From contig NZ_WVEM01000001.1 of assembly GCF_009847015.1 (NCBI RefSeq), positions 310,001 through 374,000 of the forward strand: a stretch of DNA of 64,000 nucleotides, read 5' to 3'. The notes under the pieces were generated by a model that was not told the DNA's origin, made no database searches, and was given only the letters and a program-made list of their open reading frames with translations. This DNA is from Sunxiuqinia indica (GTDB lineage Bacteria; Bacteroidota; Bacteroidia; Bacteroidales; Prolixibacteraceae). How positions within the stretch are numbered: the first letter of the stretch is position 1; every line of letters starts with the position of its first letter. Of this stretch, positions 17,829 to 26,816 are shown in pieces. The position numbers and the translations under genes were made by a program.

Positions 17829-19259
17829 ATGAAAAAGAGTTTACTATTTCTTAGCGCATTATTCTTTGCTGCTACTGTACTTTTTGCTCAGGTAGCTGAT
17901 ACCAATCCAGCACTAACGATTCATTCTAATACCATTATCTCAAGTGGCGACGGTGTTCCCTTTTGGTTGCAAATGAATCAGCAGGGAATGGTCGATGGCT
18001 CAGCCCCGGTTCAGGAGCTGTTTATTATGGAGTACGTAAAACAAGCTGACCATAACCTGCAAGATAAATTTCAACTGGCCTATGGAGTGAACTTAGTTGG
18101 ACAACTATCGGAGAATTCGGCCTTTCATCCGAATGAATACTGGGCGCAGCTGCACTTTAAAAAGTGGTTTTTGCATGCTGGAGCAAAGGCAGAGCCGGTT
18201 TTTGCCAATGGCTTATCACTAACAAACGGAAATTTCTATTTGTCGAATAACGCACGTCCATTGCCACGCGTTGGTTTTGGAACAACCGACTTCAAGCTAT
18301 TTCAAAATGGGTGGTTGAGTAGGTTTGCTTTTGACTTTGAATACAACGAGTATTTGTTAATTGATGACCGAATTGTTGATGATGGGAACTTACACCATAA
18401 ACGATTGGACGTAAATTATTCAATAACCGACAAGTGGACTCTCTCAGCCGGTTTGGATCATTGGGTTTTTTGGGGTGGTACGTTTACATCCAGCAGCGGC
18501 GACTTTAAAATGCCCGGGCTTGAAGATTATTTCAGATATATAACCGGTAGGGTAGGAAGTAGCGATGCTCCGGCAATTGATCGGGCTAATGTGGCGGGAA
18601 ATCAGCTCGGTCAATACTTGGCGTCGTTGGAGTACAATGGCGAAAGCAATTATCTGAAATTGTATTGGCAACATCCTTGGGAAGATCGCTCTGGTATTCA
18701 GCTCGAAAACGCTCCTGATGGTTTGTGGGGGGTGTACTGGAAGCATGTAGCTGATAAACCCTTTATAGAGTCTGCTGTGCTGGAGTATGCCAATACCCGG
18801 GATCAAAGTGGGCAACATCACAAATACCATCCGGACCCAAGCCGACCCGATTATGAGATTGGCCAAGGAGAAGATAATTATTTTACGCATGGCGTTTATA
18901 AATCGGGTTTTGTGAGCTACGACCGGATGATTGGAATTCCATTATTCATCCCGGTTTTTAATGAGGATGGAATATCGAAAGGCTTTGATAATACCCGGTT
19001 TTGGGCAATTCACAATGGCTTAAGTGGGTGGCTTAACAACTCAATCGAATGGAAAACAAAGCTTAGTTATTCGAAGCATTATGGGAGGCACAATGCCGAG
19101 TATGCTTCACCTAAAGAGTTTCTTTCGGCGTCAGTTCAGGCGACTTACATATTGCCCAATATTCCTTTGCGGTGTGGTATTCAGCTAGCTTACGATCATG
19201 GCTCAATATTACCGTCCGATTTTGGAGCGGCTGTTAAATTGAGCTATTCATTGAAATAA
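17829..19259 (+). CDS. Capsule assembly Wzi-family outer-membrane protein
   Basis: Predicted outer-membrane beta-barrel of the Wzi-type capsule assembly family (Bacteroidota branch), which in E. coli anchors capsular polysaccharide at the surface. A clear Sec signal peptide occupies residues 1-20 (KKSLLFLSALFFAATVLFAQ). The mature start NPALTIHSNTIISSGDGVPFW is typical of the family. It is followed by many alternating hydrophobic/aromatic strands (FHPNEYWAQLHFKKWFLHAG, NEYLLIDDRIVDDGN, KLYWQHPWEDRSG) and ends in an aromatic-poor but strand-like VKLSYSLK. Length (476) is normal. Next gene, convergent, is a WecA-type transferase, and an UpxY gene lies 1.5 kb away, so a surface-polysaccharide role fits. 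Confidence 0.85.
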   Translation: MKKSLLFLSALFFAATVLFAQVADTNPALTIHSNTIISSGDGVPFWLQMNQQGMVDGSAPVQELFIMEYVKQADHNLQDKFQLAYGVNLVGQLSENSAFHPNEYWAQLHFKKWFLHAGAKAEPVFANGLSLTNGNFYLSNNARPLPRVGFGTTDFKLFQNGWLSRFAFDFEYNEYLLIDDRIVDDGNLHHKRLDVNYSITDKWTLSAGLDHWVFWGGTFTSSSGDFKMPGLEDYFRYITGRVGSSDAPAIDRANVAGNQLGQYLASLEYNGESNYLKLYWQHPWEDRSGIQLENAPDGLWGVYWKHVADKPFIESAVLEYANTRDQSGQHHKYHPDPSRPDYEIGQGEDNYFTHGVYKSGFVSYDRMIGIPLFIPVFNEDGISKGFDNTRFWAIHNGLSGWLNNSIEWKTKLSYSKHYGRHNAEYASPKEFLSASVQATYILPNIPLRCGIQLAYDHGSILPSDFGAAVKLSYSLK

Positions 19260-19276
19260 TCTACCGGATTATTGTT

Positions 19277-20440
19277 TTAAGCAAGTCTCTTTTTTGACCT
19301 GATAAATTTGAATGGATCTTGGTGAACCGGAATTCCGGTTGATAAAACACGACGGGTAAGCTGAATTTGTTTTGATCTTTTCTTGATAATTTTTTCAGAA
19401 CGTCTGTGCAAATATCCTATCACTGCGAAACTGATTGCCAGCGTTAAAAGAAAACTTATAGTTGTAGATAAATACGCTTGTGATGAAATGCTCAATGAAA
19501 CAAAGAATAGCGTGTATAATACCAAAAAACCACTTGCTTGAATATGTTTCATCCCGGAACGAATTAAAATATGATGAATGTGATTCATATCTGCCGAAAA
19601 AGGTGAACGCCCCTGATAAAGACGAATAGCAAACACCCGTAAAGTATCGGTAACCGGCACAATGAGTAACGAAAGAATAAAGTTAGGTGCATTGTGAATT
19701 CTTACCATCTCGGGAGCAGTCAGGTTAAAGCTTAAAAATTTAATCGCCAAAATACCTAATAAGCATCCTAATACTAACGAGCCAGTATCGCCCATAAATA
19801 CTTTATTTTCATTTCCCCAAAGGTTAAAGCGTAAAAAGGCTAATAAACTTCCGGCTACCGCAAAACTCAAAATGGTGTATGCAAAGTGTCCGGTTATCAG
19901 AAACCATACGCCCAGTACTGATGAAACTAAGATTGTGATTGAAGCTGCAAGCCCATCAATCCCATCAATTAAATTTATCGCATTGATAAGAAAAAGTAGA
20001 AGCATAAATGAAATCGGAGCACTCATCCAAATACTAATCTGATTGAGGTAAAATAAGTTAGATAGGCTGCTGATTTGCACATTGCCCATGAAAACCAAAA
20101 TGCCGGCGGCTAGTACCTGAATCAATAATTTTTTCATCGGAGCAATGATCAGGATATCGTCTTTCAGTCCGATGAAAAATAACATGATGAGCGCAGCAAA
20201 TATGTATCTGAATTCGGGAAACTCAATCTGTCCGATAAATAAGATCGAACTTAAGGTTATCCCAATGAAAATACTGACACCGCCTAATGTCGGAATAACA
20301 GTTTTGTTTAATTTTCGTGAATTAGGTACGTCAAATAATTTTTTTTCTTGTGAAATACGTACAATTGGGGGAATGCATACATAAGTGATGAAAAAGCTTA
20401 TTGTGATTGTGCAGAATATGTAGAATAAGTATTGTTCCAT
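19277..20440 (-). CDS. WecA/MraY-type undecaprenyl-phosphate sugar-1-phosphate transferase
   Basis: Polytopic (about 10-11 helices) glycosyltransferase-4 enzyme. It moves a HexNAc-1-phosphate from UDP-sugar to undecaprenyl phosphate, the first step of O-antigen, capsule or teichoic-type polymer synthesis. Family motifs are seen: FDVPNSRKLNKTVIPTLGG, GLKDD, NAINLIDGIDGLAA, FMGDTGSLVLG and the His-rich SPFSADMNHIHHIL of the WecA branch. Length (387) is normal. The Lys/Arg-rich tail (RRSEKIIKKRSKQIQLTRR) faces the cytoplasm. Convergent with the Wzi-type gene (17 bases apart). Confidence 0.92.
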   Translation of the reverse strand: MEQYLFYIFCTITISFFITYVCIPPIVRISQEKKLFDVPNSRKLNKTVIPTLGGVSIFIGITLSSILFIGQIEFPEFRYIFAALIMLFFIGLKDDILIIAPMKKLLIQVLAAGILVFMGNVQISSLSNLFYLNQISIWMSAPISFMLLLFLINAINLIDGIDGLAASITILVSSVLGVWFLITGHFAYTILSFAVAGSLLAFLRFNLWGNENKVFMGDTGSLVLGCLLGILAIKFLSFNLTAPEMVRIHNAPNFILSLLIVPVTDTLRVFAIRLYQGRSPFSADMNHIHHILIRSGMKHIQASGFLVLYTLFFVSLSISSQAYLSTTISFLLTLAISFAVIGYLHRRSEKIIKKRSKQIQLTRRVLSTGIPVHQDPFKFIRSKKRLA

Positions 20441-20787
20441 AATCAGATGGTTTAATGCAAAAGTAATACCTTAATATGTTTGTCAGCAGGTTTTAATATT
20501 ATTAAAATGTTTCCTTTTGTCTCTTTTTTTATTATAGTGATGCGTAATTGTTTGTTATTCTATTGTTTATGAGCTCTTCTGAAAAACTTCTATCGATTAG
20601 CAAGATTAGATCAAGTAACTTTGTTGCGGGTGAAAACGACCGTGTCGAACAAATGTTGTATATAGATTGCTTTCATTTTTTGTTTAATGATTATTTTTGA
20701 CGCTGGATAAATTGGAATTAGGATTATTATTAAACATGATGGTACTTTTAAATAATAGTTGCGTTAGCTAATTATATTTTTTTTGTT
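20441..20787. other. Intergenic region upstream of UpxY-type gene
   Basis: 347 bases, AT-rich, no gene seen. It holds the divergent promoters of the transferase and the UpxY-like gene, including the box listed at 20667-20699. No clear hairpin or terminator. Confidence 0.5.
20667..20699 (+). promoter_or_regulatory. Promoter for UpxY-type gene (TTG-N22-TATTTTTG)
   Basis: TTG at 20667-20669 and the -7 box TATTTTTG at 20692-20699 fit the Bacteroidota TTG-N17-23-TAnnTTTG pattern. The predicted leader is about 80 nt. Confidence 0.5.
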
Positions 20788-21309
20788 ATGCTGAAAAAGG
20801 GGGATTACAAATGGCATGCCGTTTATGTCAAATCGCGTGCTGAGAAAAGATCATTCGAAGACATAGTATCTATAGGTATAGATGCCTATTTGCCACTTAA
20901 AATATCGAAGAAAAAATGGAGCGATCGGATTAAAGTTGTAGAAGAACCTCTTATTCGGGGCTATCTGTTTGTAAAGGTCAGTAATCGGGAGTATGTTAAG
21001 GTTTTACAAGCTTCCGGGGTTGTCGCTTATGTTAGTTTTGGAGGAACGCGAGCCGAGATTCCAGAAAAGCAAATTCAGGATTTAAGAGTATTTCTGGAAA
21101 AACTTAATGATGCTGTACAAGTTACCAATGAAAACCTGACTAAGGGCCATAAAGTGAAGGTTTTGAGTGGCCCGTTGGAAGGAATGGAAGGAGAGATCTC
21201 AGAGATCAAAGGTCGAAAAAGAATCGGTATGCGTTTTGAATCGCTAGGATGCTCTGTTTTTGCTGATGTTCCAATTGAACTCGTTGAAAAAGTTGAATCA
21301 ATAAAATAG
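20788..21309 (+). CDS. UpxY/NusG-type specialised antiterminator
   Basis: NusG paralogue of the UpxY/RfaH kind: an NGN domain (residues ~8-110, WHAVYVKSRAEKRSFEDI, PLIRGYLFVKV) followed by a KOW motif (GHKVKVLSGPLEGMEGEI, ~125-145). Such proteins load onto RNA polymerase early in a capsule operon and prevent premature termination. They are normally the first gene of the operon they control. Here the next gene, 4 bases away, is on the opposite strand, so the factor has no operon behind it and must act in trans or be a relic. Length (173) and the intact domains suggest it is functional. Confidence 0.88.
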   Translation: MLKKGDYKWHAVYVKSRAEKRSFEDIVSIGIDAYLPLKISKKKWSDRIKVVEEPLIRGYLFVKVSNREYVKVLQASGVVAYVSFGGTRAEIPEKQIQDLRVFLEKLNDAVQVTNENLTKGHKVKVLSGPLEGMEGEISEIKGRKRIGMRFESLGCSVFADVPIELVEKVESIK

Positions 21310-21312
21310 GTT

Positions 21313-21750
21313 TTATATCTTTAACTTGTTAATAACGAACTTATATAGGGCGATTCCGATTAATACACCCGAGATGTTGGCGCAGATATCAAGCAGGGAA
21401 AAATGCCTGCCTAAACGCATGGTAATTTGAAGAAATTCCATAAAAACACCCCAGCCAATAATAAACAAGTAAAGCTTCCAACGTTCGATATTCGTTTTCA
21501 CATGAAAGGTCCACAAGACTAGGAGAGAGAATAGAAAGTACATCATCATGTGAATTAACTTGTCGGCTCCCGGGAATAATGGCACCTTGGGAAAGTCGTC
21601 AATTGGTAATAAAGACAGTAAGACAATGATGCCTAGGTAGAGGAGTGATATTAGCAGTCTTATCTCGAATGAAAATAAGCTGAAGATTTTTTTTATTATT
21701 TTGTTGTCGATTGCTACTTCCTTCATTTTTTGATGAGTTGATTTTTTCAA
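21313..21750 (-). CDS. VanZ-like membrane protein
   Basis: Small VanZ-family membrane protein. Four hydrophobic segments are visible: LLISLLYLGIIVLLSLLP, MMMYFLFSLLVLW, LYLFIIGWGVFMEFLQ, and LLDICANISGVLIGIAL. The family pattern 'D K(L/V)xHxxxYxxF' is seen as GADKLIHMMMYFLF, and the E-F-LQ … D-x-x-A-N-x-x-G pattern as MEFLQITMRLGRHFSLLDICANISG. VanZ itself gives low-level teicoplanin resistance; most homologues have no known role. The translation start may be internal (Met at residue 9, MKEVAID). Confidence 0.85.
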   Translation of the reverse strand: MKKSTHQKMKEVAIDNKIIKKIFSLFSFEIRLLISLLYLGIIVLLSLLPIDDFPKVPLFPGADKLIHMMMYFLFSLLVLWTFHVKTNIERWKLYLFIIGWGVFMEFLQITMRLGRHFSLLDICANISGVLIGIALYKFVINKLKI

Positions 21751-21907
21751 ATTGATAACTTTTTTTTCAATATGATAAAGTTTAGGGGTGGTGGTCGAAA
21801 TTGCTATTTTCGATTAATTTAGATTCAAAGAAACAAATTTATGCTTATTATGGTTGAAACATCGTTGTCATGTTTCAGTTATCAAATTATTAATACAAAA
21901 ATCATTC

Positions 21908-22384
21908 ATGAAAGCTGCTTCACTAAAAGAATTAAGAGATGAACTAAAAATCTATTCTCCAGAAGATTTACAATCGTTATGCATCAGATTAGCAAAATAT
22001 AAAAAAGATAATAAAGAATTGCTTAGTTATTTATTGTTCGAAGCTGATGATGAAGCAGCATATATTCAGTCTGTAAAAAATGAGATTGATAGCGGTTTTG
22101 AAAGTATGAATCGGAAAAACACTTATTTGATTAAAAAGAGCTTGCGCAAAATACTAAAAGATACGACCAAGTACATCAAGTACTCGGGAATTAAAACCAC
22201 CGAACTGGATTTATTGATCTATTACTGTCGCAAAATTAGAACCTCGAAAATTCCTCTCAACAGGAGTTTAGCATTGCGGAATATTTATGCTCGTCAGGTT
22301 GTCAAGATTGAGAGCTTGCTTAAGAAGCTCCATGAAGATATTCAATTCGACTATCAGGATGATGTTCGGTTTTTGAAAGCATAA
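21908..22384 (+). CDS. Conserved-looking helical protein, unknown
   Basis: 158 residues from the ATG at 21908, starting MKAASLKELRDELKIYSPEDL. The frame is open from 21854, but the upstream part reads like non-coding sequence. The protein is Lys-rich, predicted all-helical and soluble, with no signal peptide and no motif I recognise. The opening (KELRDELKxYSPEDLxxLCIRLAKYKKDNKELLSYLLFEA) reads like a short TPR- or ARM-type helical repeat. It has its own terminator shared with the convergent fabI. Function unknown. Confidence 0.7.
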   Translation: MKAASLKELRDELKIYSPEDLQSLCIRLAKYKKDNKELLSYLLFEADDEAAYIQSVKNEIDSGFESMNRKNTYLIKKSLRKILKDTTKYIKYSGIKTTELDLLIYYCRKIRTSKIPLNRSLALRNIYARQVVKIESLLKKLHEDIQFDYQDDVRFLKA

Positions 22385-22385
22385 A

Positions 22386-22416
22386 AAAAGACGAAGCGTT
22401 TAAAACTTCGTCTTTG
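22386..22416. terminator. Bidirectional terminator between unknown gene and fabI
   Basis: Perfect 10-bp stem AAAGACGAAG / CTTCGTCTTT with a 9-nt loop. On the minus strand (fabI side) it is followed by a run of T. Confidence 0.88.
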
Positions 22417-22437
22417 AATATCAATTGTTGTTTTCGA

Positions 22438-23304
22438 TTAATCGTATTGATGTTCTCCTTCCGCAGGACCACAATCGCAGTCACAATCCAGCCCTTTTTC
22501 GTACTGTTCAAGCGCTCTTAAACTCATTCCCATGGATGAGAATCCTCCATCGTGGAAAAGGTTTTGCATGGTTACTTTCTTCGTTAAATCGGAGAAAAGA
22601 GTAATGCAGTAATTTGCACACTCGTCACCTGTTGCATTCCCAAGCGGCGACATACGCTCACCAAAGTCAAGCAGTTTGTCCATTCCCTTTACACCGCTAC
22701 CGGCAGTGGTTACTGTTGGCGATTGCGAAATGGTGTTGATGCGCACATTACGTTCACGTCCGTAGATATAGCCAAAACTACGTCCGATTGACTCCAGCAA
22801 TGATTTAGCATCAGCCATATCGTTATACCCATAAAAAGTACGCTGTGCTGCGACATAAGAAAGGGCAACCACAGATCCCCATTCATTAATTGCGTCTAAC
22901 TTGCGTGAAACCTGAAGTACTTTGTGGAATGAAATCGCTGAGATATCAAGCGTCTTTTCGAGATAGCTGTAATCAAGGTCACTATAGTGGCGTCCTTTTC
23001 TAACATTGGGCGACATCCCTATTGAGTGTAAAACAAAATCAATTTTACCACCAAGGACTTCCATTGATTTTTTTACAAGGTTTTCAAGTTCTTCAACATT
23101 GGTGGCATCTGCAGGAATTAACTCTGCACCACATTTTTCAGCTAGTTTAGCTGTGTCTCCCATTCGTAAGGCAATGGAAGTATTAGTAAGTGTGAAGGTT
23201 GCTCCTTCTTCGTGGGCTCTTTCAGCTACTTTCCATGCAATGGAGTCAGCATTTAAAGCACCAAAAATAATTCCCTTTTTACCTTTAAGTAAATTATAAG
23301 CCAT
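22438..23304 (-). CDS. fabI: Enoyl-[acyl-carrier-protein] reductase
   Basis: NADH-dependent last step of each fatty-acid elongation cycle. The family start MAYNLLKGKKGIIFGALNADSIAWKVA and HSIGMSPNVRKG are present. The catalytic Tyr-x6-Lys is in YNDMADAK, after SYVAAQRTF. ISQSPTVTTAGSGV matches the substrate loop. Length 288 is slightly above the usual ~260, because the C-terminus carries a tail rich in Asp/Cys (LDCDCDCGPAEGEHQYD). The tail's alternating Cys could bind metal or be modified; I know no established role. Monocistronic between two terminators. Confidence 0.95.
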   Translation of the reverse strand: MAYNLLKGKKGIIFGALNADSIAWKVAERAHEEGATFTLTNTSIALRMGDTAKLAEKCGAELIPADATNVEELENLVKKSMEVLGGKIDFVLHSIGMSPNVRKGRHYSDLDYSYLEKTLDISAISFHKVLQVSRKLDAINEWGSVVALSYVAAQRTFYGYNDMADAKSLLESIGRSFGYIYGRERNVRINTISQSPTVTTAGSGVKGMDKLLDFGERMSPLGNATGDECANYCITLFSDLTKKVTMQNLFHDGGFSSMGMSLRALEQYEKGLDCDCDCGPAEGEHQYD

Positions 23305-23371
23305 GATTTTAAATTTATGAGTAAAACAACTCTCGTTTAAAATGGTTGTAAAAAATTATCATACAACAAAA

Positions 23372-23389
23372 AACCGGCTTTTGCCGGCT
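23372..23389 (-). terminator. Terminator of the Bat operon
   Basis: On the minus strand GCCGGC-AAAA-GCCGGT followed by TTTTTTG, about 12 bases after the batE stop. Confidence 0.9.
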
Positions 23390-23399
23390 GATTTGATTT

Positions 23400-24149
23400 T
23401 TAAATCTTTTCTATGTAGCTGACAGGGAGCCATCCCTGATTGCCATCAGCTATTCGAACCTCTCTCCAGTTTCCTAAACTGTCTTTTATTTCCACCTTTA
23501 GCCCTTCGTGAATCAAGAATAAATCTGTACCACTTTCCGATGGCGAACTTTTAACAGTTACACTAGGTTGAGTAATTATGGCAAAATTGTGGCTCTTCAT
23601 TCGGTTTTTCTGCCGGGCGGCAAAGTTATAACTAAAAATTGAAATGCCTATAATAAAAATGCCCAGCCAAAAAGAGAGACGTTTTATCGCTATTGTCCGG
23701 GTAAAAAGAAATAGTCCGGCTAGAATTAGAACTAAGATAAATGAACTAATGCTGATTTTTGCCCATCCATCAGTCGAAAACTGATTGGCAATATTGTTCC
23801 ACCATCGAACAAAAAATACTTTAGGAAGTGGATCAATGGCATCAACAACATGCTGATTGGCCAGTTCGAGGTTGAATTGAATATCTTCATCGTTTGGTGC
23901 CAATAATTTGGCACGTTCGTAGTTGATGATTGCCTGGGTAACCTGACCGGATTTAAAGTATGCATTGCCCAGGTTGAAATAAACTTCGGCTGACTCTAAA
24001 TTACCATTGAGAATCTCGTTATATGCTTCAATGGCCTGATCGTATTCCTGACTCGTATAATGCTCATTTGCTTTTTCGAGTAAACTTTGCTGAGCGAGGG
24101 CATTCAACGAAAAGAATAGAATGAATATGATTTGAAAAAATGTTTTCAT
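23400..24149 (-). CDS. batE: BatE, TPR and SH3-like aerotolerance protein
   Basis: Last gene of the Bat operon. Signal peptide (residues 1-19, …LFFSLNALAQ), then about two TPR units (residues 20-95, YTSQEYDQAIEAYNEIL, AEVYFNLGNAYFKSGQ). Two membrane helices follow (about 135-152 and 158-178). The C-terminus is a bacterial SH3-like domain (about 190-249, VTVKSSPSESGTDLFLIHEGLKV … GWLPVSYIEKI). The role inferred for Bat proteins is a periplasmic/inner-membrane complex that helps survival under oxygen or other envelope stress; the mechanism is not settled. 11 bases separate it from batD. Confidence 0.9.
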   Translation of the reverse strand: MKTFFQIIFILFFSLNALAQQSLLEKANEHYTSQEYDQAIEAYNEILNGNLESAEVYFNLGNAYFKSGQVTQAIINYERAKLLAPNDEDIQFNLELANQHVVDAIDPLPKVFFVRWWNNIANQFSTDGWAKISISSFILVLILAGLFLFTRTIAIKRLSFWLGIFIIGISIFSYNFAARQKNRMKSHNFAIITQPSVTVKSSPSESGTDLFLIHEGLKVEIKDSLGNWREVRIADGNQGWLPVSYIEKI

Positions 24150-24160
24150 TGTTTTTTCTA

Positions 24161-25975
24161 TTAACGAATTTGTCTTTCCAATTTCCCCATTAAGCCGGCG
24201 GCTTTATCGTACAGTTCTGTTTTGGTCGATTCAACTGCACTTGGTGCATATCGGGCGTATTCGCACGTGTCGACAATATGAATAAAGTCGGTGATTACCT
24301 CTGGTGAAACCTGACGTTTTTCCAGTGATTCCGAAGCATTTTGTCGGTTCATATCAGCAAGCGGAATACTTAATTTATCACTCAGATATCCCCAGAAAGC
24401 TTTTAAAACGGACTCGTAGAAAGCCTCGTCGTTGTTATTTTTTAAATGACCAGCAGCAACTTTCAAGTGCTTACGAGCCACTTTATTGGCTTTTTTGTTT
24501 CGAACAAGTTGCATGTTGGAATTCTCTTTCAGCTTTTTACGATATACCAAGGCAATCACAGTAAAAAGCAGTGCAGCACCCAAATAAAGCAAGTAAAACG
24601 CCAAACTTCCGAAGAACGATGATTCCTTAGGCTTCAGTTTATACTGACCTTGTTTTATAAAGCGAATGTCTTTTCCAATGAAGCGAACATCTTCTTTCGA
24701 ATACGCACTGGTAACCGTTGTATTTTGGTCATCGTTTCCTTTTTCTACCTGAAGGGTAAACTCTTTGGACTGAGCGTATTCAAAACTCCGACTAACCGGG
24801 TTAAAGCTGGCAAATTTAACAGGCGGAATAGAATATTCGCCTGCAAAACGCGGAATAAACAAATATTCAAACGTTTTGCTTCCGGTTAATCCGCCGTTCG
24901 ATGTATTTAAATTCTCACTGGTTTTCGGGTCGTAAACTTCAAAATCAGCCGGGAATTCAACTTTCGGAGCATCAATCAGGCGCAGATTTCCGCTTCCCGA
25001 AATGGTAATCTTCAAAGTCGCTGCTTCGTTCGATTTAAGCTGATTTTTATCCAACGAAGCCGAAAACTTCAAATTACCAACGCCGCCGGTAAAGCTTGCT
25101 GGTTCTGAAGGAAGGTTTTTAACATTGATTGAAACCGGAGGGCTAACCACTTTAGCCTGAATGTTTCGGTAATTATCAAAAAAATCGTCGAAGAAGCTTC
25201 GCTGCTGGCGAATGCGCTGACGCACCAAACAGGTGATTTCAAAAGGATCGATGGTGATTTTTCCGGTTTGCTGTGGAAAAAGGATGGTTTTCTTCAATAC
25301 GCCAACCTGGTAGATCTTGTTGTTGTATACTTCTCGTGTAAAGCTGATTTGATTTGGAATGTTAATCTCCTGTGTCCAAAACCCGGCGTAGGAGGGGAGT
25401 TTCACATCATCGAAATTAGTGATTGGCACATCGGGTGCAACGTAAATTTTAACAGTCGCTATAATTTGTTCGCCCTTAAAAACGTTGCGTTTATCCAGAT
25501 CCACTTTCACAAAGAGGTCATCTTTATCGATAGAACCACTGGCAGTGGTTGACGATTGCTGCTGTTGACTGTTTGTGGAACTTTGTGGCTTTTGTCCCTT
25601 GACTACCTGAATGCTCAATTCATTGGATTCATATACTTTCCCATCAACTTTAATGGATGCAGGACGAATTGTGAATTTGCCTTCTTCCTTAGCACGTAAA
25701 ATAAAAATATAAGAAAAGCTGACCGATTGAGTCGTCTGTCCGTTAATGATTTGCACACTCGAACTTTGCGAGGTGGATGGCCCCATTAAAACATCAAAAT
25801 TAGATATGTCGGGTAATTGCAAATCGGTCCCACGTTCGTTTAGTGTGAATGATAAACGAAACTGTTCACCTACTGAGACCACATTGGGTCCCGACATGGT
25901 AAATTTTACGCTGTCGGCATCGGCGAAAAATGCCGGAATGAGAAGCAATAGTGTTACAATAAATTTTTTAATCAT
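24161..25975 (-). CDS. batD: BatD, oxygen-tolerance protein
   Basis: Large envelope protein of the BatD family. Signal peptide (1-20), then two or three immunoglobulin-like beta domains (VKFTMSGPNVVSVGEQFRLSFTL; KVDLDKRNVFKGEQIIATVKIYV; LKFSASLDKNQLKSNEAATLKITISG). One membrane helix (about residue 450-470, FYLLYLGAALLFTVIALVYR) precedes a cytoplasmic helical tail (…LSIPLADMNRQNASESL…). A Ser/Gln-rich linker lies near residue 130-150. Length (604) is normal. It is expected to work with BatA/B VWA proteins on the periplasmic face. Confidence 0.92.
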   Translation of the reverse strand: MIKKFIVTLLLLIPAFFADADSVKFTMSGPNVVSVGEQFRLSFTLNERGTDLQLPDISNFDVLMGPSTSQSSSVQIINGQTTQSVSFSYIFILRAKEEGKFTIRPASIKVDGKVYESNELSIQVVKGQKPQSSTNSQQQQSSTTASGSIDKDDLFVKVDLDKRNVFKGEQIIATVKIYVAPDVPITNFDDVKLPSYAGFWTQEINIPNQISFTREVYNNKIYQVGVLKKTILFPQQTGKITIDPFEITCLVRQRIRQQRSFFDDFFDNYRNIQAKVVSPPVSINVKNLPSEPASFTGGVGNLKFSASLDKNQLKSNEAATLKITISGSGNLRLIDAPKVEFPADFEVYDPKTSENLNTSNGGLTGSKTFEYLFIPRFAGEYSIPPVKFASFNPVSRSFEYAQSKEFTLQVEKGNDDQNTTVTSAYSKEDVRFIGKDIRFIKQGQYKLKPKESSFFGSLAFYLLYLGAALLFTVIALVYRKKLKENSNMQLVRNKKANKVARKHLKVAAGHLKNNNDEAFYESVLKAFWGYLSDKLSIPLADMNRQNASESLEKRQVSPEVITDFIHIVDTCEYARYAPSAVESTKTELYDKAAGLMGKLERQIR

Positions 25976-26027
25976 CTTGCTTAATTATGCTCGATTGAAA
26001 TTTTTGCTAAAATTAACAAATAATCAG

Positions 26028-26816
26028 CTACCAGTCTTTGTCGGTTTTCCGCTGTTGCGCTTTTTCCGCTTGAGCCTTTTTTACTTTCTCCTGAATTTTC
26101 TTCTCGTCATTCTGTAAGGCTTGCAACAAGCGTTCAGCAGCCTCCTTCGATATTTTTTGCTGCTGCTGTTGTTGTTGCTGTTGCTGCTGCTGATCTTTAT
26201 TTTGTTGGTTCTTGTTTTTGTCTTTATTCTGATCTTTGTTCTGATCCTGTTTGTCCTTGTTCTGCTGATCCTTATTCTGATCCTGATCTTTATTGTCCTT
26301 ATCCTTATTTTTGTCTTTGTCCTGCTGTTTCTTTTGTTCTTCCTGTTTTTTCTTCAGGTTCATCGCATATACCAGATTGTATTTACTGTCCAGGTCTTCC
26401 GGATTGTTTCGCAAAGCCTTTTTATAAGCTTCAATACTCTCGTCGAGTTTATTTTGCATGAGCATTGAATTTCCCAAATTGTGATACGCTCTGGATTTTT
26501 CAATTTTATCATCGCTTTTCTCCGCAATTTCTTCAAATTTCGAGGTTGCCTGGTCAAACTTCATTTGTTTGTACAGAGCATCGCCCAGGTTGAAATTCCA
26601 TTGCAAATCATCGGGGCGTTTATCCAGCGCTTTTCTGTAGGCAGTTTCGGCTTGGCTAAAGGCGGTGGTGTCGAGCTTGGTGGTATCTTCTAACGCTTGC
26701 TCAAAGATGTCGTTTCCCTGGCGAATAAATTTGCGTTCATTTTGTGCTTGAGACTGAATTCCCATAACTAGCATGAATAAAAAAAGTCCGGTATGTATAA
26801 TTGTTAATTTCTTCAT
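26028..26816 (-). CDS. batC: BatC, TPR protein with K/D/Q/N low-complexity region
   Basis: Signal peptide (1-24), then TPR repeats (residues ~45-150, including KALDKRPDDLQWNFNLGDALYKQ and SRAYHNLGNSMLMQNKLDES). A ~75-residue stretch of K, D, Q and N follows (about 155-230), ending in a run of twelve Gln. The tail is charged and helical (SKEAAERLLQALQNDEKKIQEKVKKAQAEK). The low-complexity part is a known feature of BatC proteins; its exact length here could be polymorphic. The start codon overlaps the batB stop by one base, pointing to translational coupling. Confidence 0.9.
   Translation of the reverse strand: MKKLTIIHTGLFLFMLVMGIQSQAQNERKFIRQGNDIFEQALEDTTKLDTTAFSQAETAYRKALDKRPDDLQWNFNLGDALYKQMKFDQATSKFEEIAEKSDDKIEKSRAYHNLGNSMLMQNKLDESIEAYKKALRNNPEDLDSKYNLVYAMNLKKKQEEQKKQQDKDKNKDKDNKDQDQNKDQQNKDKQDQNKDQNKDKNKNQQNKDQQQQQQQQQQQQKISKEAAERLLQALQNDEKKIQEKVKKAQAEKAQQRKTDKDW

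Noticed and set aside
21854-21907. Upstream start of the unknown gene at 21908
   Set aside because: The extra 18 residues have a composition unlike the rest; the ATG at 21908 gives a Lys-rich, even protein.
26121-26468. Plus-strand ORF rich in Leu/Ile/Val (115 codons)
   Set aside because: It is the antisense of the K/D/Q low-complexity region of batC; the hydrophobic run is an artefact.
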